Below are positions 7,061 through 12,457 of a stretch of DNA of 12,457 nucleotides, piece after piece (the first letter of the stretch is position 1; every line of letters starts with the position of its first letter). This DNA comes from Methanospirillum hungatei (GTDB lineage: Archaea > Halobacteriota > Methanomicrobia > Methanomicrobiales > Methanospirillaceae), in NCBI RefSeq assembly GCF_020216685.1, contig NZ_JAIWNS010000155.1, positions 1 through 12,457 on the forward strand, read 5' to 3'. Below the pieces are notes generated by a model. It worked only from the letters and a program-made list of their open reading frames with translations, was not told the origin of the DNA and searched no databases. Position numbers and translations under genes: made by a program.

Positions 7061-7068
7061 AACTTCAT
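7061..7068. repeat. Right 8-bp target site duplication (AACTTCAT)
   Basis: Second copy of the duplicated target, directly after the right inverted repeat. It runs into six T residues (7068-7073) that were probably the original transcription stop of nrdD before the element moved them 120 bases downstream. Confidence 0.85.
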
Positions 7069-7073
7069 TTTTT
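7068..7073 (+). terminator. T-run, probable original nrdD terminator
   Basis: Six T residues followed by a pyrimidine-rich stretch (to 7090). Archaeal RNA polymerase can stop at such runs without a hairpin. Without the inserted element it would lie about seven bases past the nrdD stop codon. Confidence 0.4.
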
Positions 7074-7093
7074 CTCTCCCCCATTTTCTCCCT

Positions 7094-7320
7094 CATCGCA
7101 CTATCGGTGTATATGCCTACCTAGCAGATGAGATGGATATCAGCATTGCAATCATTGAACATACCGGTATATGAGCACCGAAAGGCAGGCTGGACGGTCA
7201 TGGATTCGGACAGTGACATGATGCACTGACGGCAGGCATGACCGATACCATCAGGTTTGTTCTGTTTGATCTCACCGATGTACCGTACCTGACCTGGCGC
7301 CGGGTGATGGGTATGGCATG
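7094..7320 (+). pseudogene. Possible decayed coding remnant, unrecognised
   Basis: Between the mobile element and the small reverse ORF there is no intact gene, but short protein-like stretches appear in different plus-strand frames. The frame ending at 7174 reads T-I-G-V-Y-A-Y-L-A-D-E-M-D-I-S-I-A-I-I-E-H before a stop. A second frame soon after reads R-K-A-G-W-T-V-M-D-S-D. A third, ending at about 7320, reads T-I-R-F-V-L-F-D-L-T-D-V. Broken frames with plausible amino acid composition suggest a gene degraded by frameshifts. I cannot name the family, and chance is not excluded. Confidence 0.25.
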
Positions 7321-7368
7321 AAGAGTGATTTCAGGTCACATTCTCCCGTTATCCTTTGGATTCACAAT

Positions 7369-7530
7369 TCAGGACTCCTGGTCATTGAGATACCACTCTC
7401 CAAATGCAATAATCCCGGATCTGATCATAGAGAAGATTTTCTCCAACTCAGCGATCTCCTCAATGTCAGTCTTGTGCATCATCTCGATCAGTATGCATTC
7501 CGCTCCGGTAATACCGACGGCAAATACCAT
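7369..7530 (-). pseudogene. Short ORF, probable 3' remnant of a small ligand-binding-type protein
   Basis: A 53-codon reading frame with protein-like composition: M-V-F-A-V-G-I-T-G-A-E-C-I-L-I-E-M-M-H-K, then T-D-I-E-E-I-A-E-L-E-K-I-F and a G-E-W-Y-L ending. The frame one base off upstream reads M-F-D-G-T-I-K-E-M-N-G, which would join smoothly after a one-base change, so it is probably the broken end of a longer gene. The alternation of strand, G, acidic helix and strand faintly recalls the C-terminal half of Lrp/AsnC-type RAM domains; this is only a resemblance by eye. A weak GAGATGA precedes the ATG, so a real 53-residue protein is also possible. Confidence 0.35.
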
Positions 7531-7640
7531 TCATCTCTTTGATTGTGCCGTCAAACATACTCTGAAATCACCCGATGTATACCATATAGATTGCCCTGAT
7601 ACTATGTGAAGAGAGAACAGGTGCCTATTTTATACTTCTG

Positions 7641-7648
7641 AGGAAGGA
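7641..7648 (+). promoter_or_regulatory. Ribosome binding site of the serine hydrolase
   Basis: AGGAAGGA lies six bases before the ATG at 7655 and supports that start, which also gives a well-formed signal peptide. Confidence 0.55.
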
Positions 7649-7654
7649 TCTGGT

Positions 7655-9154
7655 ATGACAGTACTATCTTTGCGATCTATTTTCGGTGCTGCTTTCATCC
7701 TTGTTTTGCTATTCACTTATGGAATCAGTGCAGATACCATACCGGCGACTGATACACTGGATGGCTTTGATGAATTTATCACCCAGAAGATGGCTGATTT
7801 TGATGTGCCCGGTGCCGTGGTGGGGATTGTTGAAAATGATGCGGTTGTATACCTGAAAGGGTTCGGGATCCGTGAACTCGGAAAACCTGATAAAGTAGAT
7901 CCTGATACCAGGTTTCAGATTGCATCAGTCACGAAATACTTCACCGGTGCAGCCATTGGCACTCTGGTGGATGAAGGAAAACTGGACTGGGATACCCCGG
8001 TTGTTGAGTACCTTCCTGATTTTACCCTGAAGGACCCCTATGTCGGCAATCATTCAAATCTTCGTGATCTTCTGGCCCACCGGACCGGCCTTCGTCGGGA
8101 TGGCGAACTACTTGGCAGAATCGGAATTTCCAATGATGAGATTTTGTACCGGATGCGGTTCCTTGAGTCAGATGCGGGATTCAGGGAGCGATATCTTTAC
8201 TCCAATGCCGGGTACTTTATTGCAGGTGAGGTTGCGGCTCAGGCATATGGGAAGAGCTGGGAGAACCTTACCGATGAACGGATAATAGGGCCACTCGGGA
8301 TGACCAGGTCCGGGGCCAGGCATGAAACCCTGTACCTAGATGAGAATCATATCACCGGCCATGCCAGTACAGCAGATGGAACGTTGGAGATAATTCCGTT
8401 CGAAGAGGCATCTCTTCCGGCTGCCGGCCAGGTGGTATCTACCGGTCGTGACATGACCCGGTGGTTACGGCTGATGCTGAACAATGGCACGATTGATAGA
8501 ACTGTGATCCTCAGTCCAAAAACGGTAGAGGATATTCATGCAGCAAGTTTCGTCGCCGGTCCATCCGGTCCCCTCCATGATCCAAACGGGGTGGTTGGTC
8601 TTGGCTGTGACTCGTATTACTTCCTTGATGAACGGGTCATAGAAAAGAACGGAGCACTTGATGGTGTCCGGTCAATCGTGGTACTCATTCCGGGGAAGAA
8701 GAGCGGAATTGTGGTTATCGCGAACAAACAGCTGACGGCGTTTCCTGAAGCGGTCAGGGATGAGTTCCTTGAACGATACATTTGCAGAAGCGGGAAAGAC
8801 CTGCAGGCTCTTGAACTCCAGAATCAGAAGGGCTGGAACTCTTTGATTAAAAATCCGGAGAGACCTGACAACCCTGGTCCTGCAACTATCAGCCCCGCTG
8901 CAATTGCAGGTATGTATACAAGTTCCCTGTATGATATCATTCAGATTGATCAGGGTCCGGATGATGAACATATGATAATCGGGCTCGGGCCAAACCGATA
9001 CCCGGGCAACCTTATCCACTGGACAGACAATACCTGGTACCTCTCATTCCCGAACCCTGATGATCTGGTGGGATACCTGACGTTCATTGCAGATGAAGCA
9101 GGTTTAGTAACCAATATTGAATCCGATGAGTTCGGACCATTCACTCGGATTTGA
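7655..9154 (+). CDS. Secreted beta-lactamase-fold serine hydrolase (class C / PBP4* type) with C-terminal extra domain
   Basis: A 499-residue protein with an N-terminal signal peptide (hydrophobic 9-23, likely cut near A26). The beta-lactamase/transpeptidase domain spans about 36-370. It has the catalytic S91-V-T-K94, the Y182-S-N184 motif, and K331-N-G333 at the place of the third (KTG or HxG) motif. I-I-G-P-L-G-M at 210-216 is typical of the family. Residues about 410-499 make a small mainly-strand domain ending in F-x-R, like those often fused to these hydrolases (DUF3471-type). Members cleave or transfer D-amino acid peptides, esters or small amides. Methanogens of this kind lack murein, so the substrate is open and antibiotic resistance should not be inferred. 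It stands alone, with its own ribosome site and a T-run after it. Confidence 0.88.
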   Translation: MTVLSLRSIFGAAFILVLLFTYGISADTIPATDTLDGFDEFITQKMADFDVPGAVVGIVENDAVVYLKGFGIRELGKPDKVDPDTRFQIASVTKYFTGAAIGTLVDEGKLDWDTPVVEYLPDFTLKDPYVGNHSNLRDLLAHRTGLRRDGELLGRIGISNDEILYRMRFLESDAGFRERYLYSNAGYFIAGEVAAQAYGKSWENLTDERIIGPLGMTRSGARHETLYLDENHITGHASTADGTLEIIPFEEASLPAAGQVVSTGRDMTRWLRLMLNNGTIDRTVILSPKTVEDIHAASFVAGPSGPLHDPNGVVGLGCDSYYFLDERVIEKNGALDGVRSIVVLIPGKKSGIVVIANKQLTAFPEAVRDEFLERYICRSGKDLQALELQNQKGWNSLIKNPERPDNPGPATISPAAIAGMYTSSLYDIIQIDQGPDDEHMIIGLGPNRYPGNLIHWTDNTWYLSFPNPDDLVGYLTFIADEAGLVTNIESDEFGPFTRI

Positions 9155-9173
9155 ATCGGGAATACTCATACTC

Positions 9174-9181
9174 TTTTTTTT
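9174..9181 (+). terminator. T8 run after the serine hydrolase
   Basis: Eight T residues 20 bases beyond the stop codon, with no strong hairpin before them; typical of archaeal T-run termination. It separates the hydrolase from the methyltransferase gene. Confidence 0.5.
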
Positions 9182-9252
9182 CAGGTTCCGGATGAACTGC
9201 CTGGTGACGTAAGGGTGATTTTATTGCTGTCAAATGATGATTAATTCAGATA

Positions 9253-9882
9253 ATGGACATTCTGACAATCATTGGTATTCTTATTCTGGTGATCCTCATC
9301 CTTTCCGTTGGATGGCGGTATGCATCACAGCGACGATCACTCCCCTGTCCGGTATGGATGAAATGGATGCTGGACCCACCGTTTGCATGGATGAGCGGCC
9401 GGACACGAAAGACGATTGAATACCTTGATGTCGCCCCCGGCATGCAGGTCCTTGATGCAGGATGTGGTCCGGGAAGAGTATCAATTCCGGTTGCAAAGAT
9501 AGTCGGTCCGAACGGAAATGTTACCGCAATGGATATTCAGGAAGGGATGCTTGCAGAGGTAAAAAAGAGGGCAGAAAAAGAGGGGCTTTCTAATATCAGA
9601 TATCTGCAGGGTGGTATCGGAGAAGGAAAACTCGGGCAGGAGCAGTACGACCGGATCGTGATGGTGACCGTCCTTGGTGAGATTCCTGACCGTGAAAGAG
9701 CGATGCAGGAGATATATGATGCGTTAAAACCAGGAGGGCTGCTTCTTATCGAAGAGACGATCCGGGATCCGCATTTTCAGAGAGTGCAGATAGTCCGGGA
9801 CCTGGCCGGTGGGATAGGATTTATTGAGAAGGGATGGCACGGGGGCAGGTTTAATTATTGTATTCTGCTTGGGAGAGAATAA
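9253..9882 (+). CDS. Membrane-anchored class I SAM-dependent methyltransferase
   Basis: A 209-residue protein. Residues 3-19 are a hydrophobic membrane segment followed by basic residues (W-R-Y-A-S-Q-R-R), which predicts one N-terminal helix with the enzyme domain in the cytoplasm. The Rossmann-type methyltransferase fold starts near 55: motif I is V66-L-D-A-G-C-G-P-G-R75, D94 in A-M-D should hold the SAM ribose, and L-K-P-G-G-L-L-L-I-E-E (158-168) is the post-motif III block. It resembles the UbiE/COQ5-like Methyltransf_11/25 group. The substrate is unknown; a membrane anchor would suit a lipid or quinone-like acceptor. No clear ribosome site precedes the ATG. The ORF is intact, stands alone, and is followed by a hairpin plus T-run. 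Confidence 0.85.
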   Translation: MDILTIIGILILVILILSVGWRYASQRRSLPCPVWMKWMLDPPFAWMSGRTRKTIEYLDVAPGMQVLDAGCGPGRVSIPVAKIVGPNGNVTAMDIQEGMLAEVKKRAEKEGLSNIRYLQGGIGEGKLGQEQYDRIVMVTVLGEIPDRERAMQEIYDALKPGGLLLIEETIRDPHFQRVQIVRDLAGGIGFIEKGWHGGRFNYCILLGRE

Positions 9883-9892
9883 AATAATACTT

Positions 9893-9926
9893 GAATCCCT
9901 CACTCATGGATTCTGATTGTTTTTTT
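9893..9926 (+). terminator. Hairpin plus T7 terminator after the methyltransferase
   Basis: GAATCC (9893-9898) pairs with GGATTC (9908-9913) across a nine-base loop, followed within seven bases by seven T residues (9920-9926). Confidence 0.5.
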
Positions 9927-10028
9927 ACTCCTTTGGATGAGAGGATGTGGATAGTATCCGCCTGCATTACAAAACTTAACGATTTGGTATATATTCTATT
10001 TTGAGTAGGTTTGGTGCTATTACTTACG

Positions 10029-10075
10029 ACACCATTGCACACAACATTCAACTGACAAGAACGTAACAATGGTGT
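10029..10075. repeat. 9-bp perfect inverted repeat with 29-base spacer
   Basis: ACACCATTG (10029-10037) and CAATGGTGT (10067-10075) are perfect reverse complements. The pair lies 35 to 80 bases downstream of the strong TATA-like site at 9986, so it may be part of an mRNA leader or a two-site operator. No target duplication flanks it, so it does not look like another mobile element. Confidence 0.45.
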
Positions 10076-10330
10076 ATTTCTATCGTTCCATATCGATCCC
10101 GGTTATCTTCACAACAATTCCAAGGCGTTATGCACGTTGCTATAACTGCAGTCTGGTTCAGATTATTCAGAATATCCAACTCTTTAGTTCTGTAATATTT
10201 TTCAATATATCCGGATAATCAATGACCATCTCATGAGTACTATCTCATCAATGAAGGATCTTCATAGCAACTCATGATACCATAAGAACTCATTGAAACA
10301 ATCCAATTCTCATCTAAAGGACTGATAGCG

Positions 10331-11173
10331 ATGATTAAAAATTTTCAATCTCATTCTCTCGTAACAATATCCGGAACTGGACAATCAGATCAAGAACCCG
10401 TTCACACCTCCCTGGATACCATTCTCTCAAGGTTCAGTCCGGTAGATTTTTCTGATATCTCTCATGCAACCCTGCAAAATCGGAAAGAATTAAAATACCT
10501 GCTCACCACACAACAGGCTCTCGATCTTCTTTTGCACCTTCCGGAAACATACCAGATCTTCGAAGTTGATGGAAAACAGGTTCAGACCTACAAAACGACC
10601 TACTATGACTCTCCGGAGTTTCAACTCTACCTTGCCCATCATAACGGACGAAAACCACGGTACAAAGTAAGAATGCGGACCTATATCGGTTCTGACCTCA
10701 CGTTCCTGGAGGTAAAGGAGAAGAAAAATACCGGACGGACTATCAAACACCGGCTTCAAATCGAAGGGCTTGTCACCAGGCTTGGGTCAGATATCCGTGA
10801 ATTTCTCTCATTATGTTTCCCCTTTGACTATACAGAGTATAAACCGGTGTTGATTAACGAATACAGAAGAATTACCCTCGTATCTGCAGTTCATCCGGAA
10901 CGGATCACTCTTGATATCGATCTGACCTTTCGTTCAGGTTCTATCGATATTCTGCTCCCAAACATTGTCATCGCAGAGATAAAGCGAAGTTCAGATCATA
11001 TCAGGTCACCTGCCCTTGATTATCTGAATACGATGAGATTACGACCGAGAGGGTTTTCTAAATACTGCATCGGAATTTCACTTTTGTATGGCGATTTAGT
11101 GAAACATAACAACTTCCGAATAATTCTGCGGATGCTGAATAAACTCACCAATGGAGGACCGGTACTATGGTAA
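10331..11173 (+). CDS. VTC-domain protein, probable polyphosphate polymerase
   Basis: A 280-residue cytoplasmic protein. After a 45-residue polar N-terminal extension it carries the VTC tunnel domain in order: R51-K-E-L-K55-Y, T-T-Y-Y-D-S-P (89-95), K-P-R110-Y-K-V-R114-M-R116, F-L-E127-V-K129 with K139-H-R141, E177-Y-R-R180, L-D195-I-D197, and I-A-E216-I-K218-R. These basic and acidic positions match the nucleotide-, phosphate- and metal-binding residues of Vtc4-type enzymes, which make polyphosphate from ATP. A purine-rich AAAGGA lies about ten bases before the ATG. The last seven bases overlap the DUF4956 membrane gene, and such pairs recur in bacteria and archaea. Domain assignment is firm; activity is inferred. 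Related triphosphate-tunnel enzymes can be phosphatases, but the membrane partner favours a polymerase. Confidence 0.85.
   Translation: MIKNFQSHSLVTISGTGQSDQEPVHTSLDTILSRFSPVDFSDISHATLQNRKELKYLLTTQQALDLLLHLPETYQIFEVDGKQVQTYKTTYYDSPEFQLYLAHHNGRKPRYKVRMRTYIGSDLTFLEVKEKKNTGRTIKHRLQIEGLVTRLGSDIREFLSLCFPFDYTEYKPVLINEYRRITLVSAVHPERITLDIDLTFRSGSIDILLPNIVIAEIKRSSDHIRSPALDYLNTMRLRPRGFSKYCIGISLLYGDLVKHNNFRIILRMLNKLTNGGPVLW
11153..11157 (+). promoter_or_regulatory. Ribosome binding site inside the VTC gene for the DUF4956 gene
   Basis: GGAGG lies nine bases before the ATG at 11167, inside the end of the VTC-domain gene. It confirms the overlapping start and coupled expression. Confidence 0.6.
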
Positions 11174-11802
11174 CCGATACATATGCTTCATTCCTTGCCG
11201 GAATACTCATCAACCTTCTTGCAGCGGTAATCATCGCACGAGGTATCTATTATCCGAGAAAAAGAGCCCAGGATTACATATTTACATTCCTGGCATTCTC
11301 GACTGTCATATATCTGGTGATGGGTCTTTTTACCTCAGTTGAACTCTCCATCGGAGTAGGGTTTGGTCTCTTTGCATTATTTTCGGTTCTCAGGTACCGG
11401 ACCGATACCGTTCCCATCCGGGAGATGACCTATCTCTTTGTCATGGTTGCTCTGCCAATAATGAACTCAATCCTGTATAACAGTGGAGATATCGAAAAAT
11501 TATGCCTCTCTGACCTGGTGATCATTGCAGTGCTCTTCATTCTTGAACAGAAATGGGGATTCAGATATGAACAGAAGAAACTGATAAAGTATGAGAAGAT
11601 TGATCTGATTCGAGCCGATGAACATGACCGGTTAATCGAAGATTTGAAAGAGAGGACGGGACTTGATATTTCACAGGTCGAGATAGTGGAGATAGATTTT
11701 ATCAGGGATTGTGCCGATATCGTAATTACGTATGAGGAAGGGTTGCCAGTCATTCCGAAAAAAAGTCAGGTTTCTGATTTGAGATCTATGGAAAAATCCT
11801 GA
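11167..11802 (+). CDS. DUF4956 integral membrane protein, partner of the VTC-domain protein
   Basis: A 211-residue protein with about five predicted membrane segments (8-28, 38-56, 59-75, 87-104, 113-126) and a soluble C-terminal domain (130-211). The segment F-S-V-L-R-Y-R-T-D-T-V-P-I-R-E-M-T-Y-L-F (72-91) is the family's signature for DUF4956. Genes of this family commonly sit next to VTC-domain genes. By analogy with Vtc1 in the yeast VTC complex, it may form the membrane channel or scaffold that receives polyphosphate; that role is inference. The start overlaps the upstream gene by seven bases and has an internal GGAGG site. The reading frame is complete, and T-runs follow. Confidence 0.85.
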   Translation: MVTDTYASFLAGILINLLAAVIIARGIYYPRKRAQDYIFTFLAFSTVIYLVMGLFTSVELSIGVGFGLFALFSVLRYRTDTVPIREMTYLFVMVALPIMNSILYNSGDIEKLCLSDLVIIAVLFILEQKWGFRYEQKKLIKYEKIDLIRADEHDRLIEDLKERTGLDISQVEIVEIDFIRDCADIVITYEEGLPVIPKKSQVSDLRSMEKS

Positions 11803-11830
11803 CTAAAATAAATTGTGAGACCCTTATTCC

Positions 11831-11845
11831 TTTTTATCCTTTTTT
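11831..11845 (+). terminator. Double T-run after the VTC/DUF4956 operon
   Basis: T5 (11831-11835) and T6 (11840-11845) begin about 28 bases beyond the stop codon, in a pyrimidine-rich stretch; a typical archaeal multi-T terminator. Confidence 0.55.
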
Positions 11846-12117
11846 ATTCGATTCCGGGTATCTTCTATTAAGGTCCGGTAAATACCTTCTCCTCAACACA
11901 TGAACGTGGGTTCATCTGATAAAATGCATCAGGAATGTAATGGAGAATGATTTTCGATTACAGTCCCTTAACCTACTCTTTACGAGAATCTCTCGTTCAA
12001 GTAGAGATCTTTGAACGACTATGAAATCATAACATCAGGAACTGATTCTTTCCAAACAGGGCTCAAGACGCCTGACTCAAAATGGATAGAATCATCTGGC
12101 TCAAACAATACAATGAT

Positions 12118-12291
12118 TCAGGAGAGTTGGTCAGTACCGATCACGTCGATGACAAGATCAATCATCATTTCGTTCATCTGAATGCAACCTGATCGATACT
12201 TCATTGCTTTTAAGTATCCCTTGACATTACAAGTAAAGACAGAATTATGTTCAATCTCTCCCAGGCCGCTGACAAAAAAAACAGCTCCCAC
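12118..12291 (-). CDS. Doubtful short ORF or gene remnant, unrecognised
   Basis: A 57-codon frame with GTG start reads M-G-A-V-F-F-V-S-G-L-G-E-I-E-H-N-S, then C-N-V-K-G-Y-L-K-A-M-K-Y and an M-N-E-M-M-I-D-L-V-I-D-V ending. The composition is protein-like and the frame stays open further upstream, to a stop near 12369, but no good ATG or ribosome site is present. It may be the 3' remnant of a lost gene. I do not recognise the family, and chance is quite possible in sequence this AT-rich. Confidence 0.25.
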   Translation of the reverse strand: MGAVFFVSGLGEIEHNSVFTCNVKGYLKAMKYRSGCIQMNEMMIDLVIDVIGTDQLS

Positions 12292-12343
12292 TAAGAAATA
12301 TGGTGGTACGCAGGAATAGAATAATTTTAAAAATCGGTGGAAT

Positions 12344-12349
12344 AAAAAA
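12344..12349 (-). terminator. T-run for the gene entering from the right edge
   Basis: Read on the minus strand, a pyrimidine-rich stretch and six T residues follow the stop codon at 12360 by about ten bases, as expected for an archaeal terminator. Confidence 0.4.
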
Positions 12350-12359
12350 GAGGGAGAGA

Positions 12360-12457
12360 TTATTCAGATGATTGGGATTTAATATACTCTATTGCTTTTT
12401 CGTATTGTGATCTGATATGGGCTTTCATCTCTTCAAATGCTCTATCAAAATCGGATT
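12360..12457 (-). CDS. C-terminal end of an unrecognised minus-strand gene
   Basis: The last 31 codons of a gene that runs in from the right edge: S-D-F-D-R-A-F-E-E-M-K-A-H-I-R, then S-Q-Y-E-K-A-I-E-Y-I-K and a polar S-Q-S-S-E end, with stop TAA at 12360-12362. The heptad-like spacing of hydrophobic residues among charged ones predicts an amphipathic helix or coiled-coil tail. The T-run just beyond the stop supports a real gene end. Function cannot be told from this piece. Confidence 0.6.
   Translation of the reverse strand, partial: SDFDRAFEEMKAHIRSQYEKAIEYIKSQSSE

Larger units (their letters stand above)
7069..7654. other. Intergenic stretch with decayed coding sequence
   Basis: Apart from the remnants listed (7094-7320 and 7369-7530), this stretch shows no complete gene. 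Just upstream of the serine hydrolase there are two A+T-rich candidate TATA sites: ACCATATAGA (7581-7590) and TATTTTATAC (7626-7635). The second is only about 20 bases from the ATG, too close to leave room for the ribosome site on the mRNA, so the first is the better candidate. Confidence 0.4.
9883..10330. other. AT-rich intergenic region upstream of the VTC-domain operon
   Basis: No convincing gene. It contains the terminator above, a strong TATA-like site (GGTATATATT, 9986-9995), an inverted repeat (10029-10075), a second TATA-like site (CAATATAT, 10203-10210) and several scattered CTCAT/ACTCATGA motifs between 10227 and 10300, including the palindrome CTCATGAG (10230-10237). The length and the number of motifs suggest a regulated promoter or a long leader for the downstream pair. 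Confidence 0.5.
11803..12359. other. AT-rich intergenic region with hairpins and no clear gene
   Basis: Besides the T-runs at its start, I see a small hairpin ATGAAC-GTGG-GTTCAT (11900-11915), a short one CGAGA-ATC-TCTCG (11983-11995), and a seven-base inverted repeat CGTTCAA / TTGAACG (11994-12000 and 12011-12017). One weak reverse ORF (12118-12291) is described separately. Six A residues (12344-12349) form the T-run for the gene entering from the right. Confidence 0.45.

Noticed and set aside
6941..7068. The mobile element as the cause of the NrdD truncation
   Set aside because: Removing the element and one target copy leaves the same TAA stop; the loss of the radical domain lies upstream and is independent.
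7318..7609. Two overlapping plus-strand ORFs of 74 and 94 codons
   Set aside because: They are antisense to the more protein-like reverse frame (7369-7530), have serine/histidine-rich shadow composition and no ribosome site.
9851..10069. A 72-codon minus-strand ORF at the end of the methyltransferase gene
   Set aside because: It overlaps the methyltransferase 3' end and its terminator hairpin, has low-complexity serine/lysine-rich composition and no ribosome site; read as chance.
10029..10075. A second MITE
   Set aside because: The inverted repeat has no flanking direct repeat and its ends are unlike those of the element at 6949-7060.
10069..10218. A 49-codon plus-strand ORF starting M-V-Y-F-Y-R-S-I-S
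   Set aside because: It lies across the inverted repeat in AT-rich upstream DNA, has no ribosome site and unconvincing composition.
12082..12192. A 36-codon plus-strand ORF starting M-D-R-I-I-W-L-K-Q-Y
   Set aside because: Short, no ribosome site, and opposed by an equally plausible reverse frame; not supported.

Overview
This window looks like chromosome from a mesophilic methanogenic archaeon. An origin in Methanomicrobiales, perhaps near Methanospirillum, is my inference from gene content and composition and was not tested. The pointers are an archaeal (class I) CCA-adding enzyme translationally coupled to a ThpR-type 2'-5' RNA ligase, a NrdH-like redoxin next to a class III ribonucleotide reductase of the methanogen type, promoters with TATA boxes, T-run terminators, and mixed leaderless and GGTGA-type translation starts.

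Layout. The left edge (1-659, +) holds the C-terminal part of a clostripain-like (C11) peptidase. It converges on, and overlaps by 17 bases, a secreted, membrane-anchored protein made almost entirely of 15 consecutive TPR units (643-2373, -). Upstream of that on the same strand lie cca (2419-3801) and thpR (3798-4349), overlapping by ATGA. A 131-base divergent control region with two inverted repeats (around 4367-4420) separates thpR from nrdH (4481-4735, +) and nrdD (4744-6942, +).

The main anomaly is nrdD. It has the ATP cone and a full-looking catalytic barrel, but its C-terminus stops just after the first cysteine of the expected zinc site, so the glycyl-radical loop is absent. Immediately after its stop codon sits a clean 112-bp non-coding mobile element (6949-7060) with 12-bp perfect terminal inverted repeats and an 8-bp target duplication. 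The 590 bases beyond it look like decayed coding sequence on both strands. Removing the element does not restore nrdD, so the two events are separate.

Next come a secreted beta-lactamase-fold serine hydrolase (7655-9154, +) and a membrane-anchored SAM-dependent methyltransferase (9253-9882, +), each followed by a T-run. After a 448-base AT-rich intergenic stretch there is a two-gene polyphosphate-type module: a VTC-domain protein (10331-11173, +) and an overlapping DUF4956 membrane protein (11167-11802, +). The last 655 bases are mostly intergenic, with small hairpins, one weak unrecognised short ORF, and the C-terminal end of a minus-strand gene running off the right edge (12360-12457).

Functionally the left half combines RNA end processing (Cca, ThpR) and anaerobic deoxynucleotide synthesis (NrdH/NrdD). 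The right half encodes envelope or extracytoplasmic enzymes and a probable polyphosphate system. I saw no tRNA, rRNA or CRISPR array.
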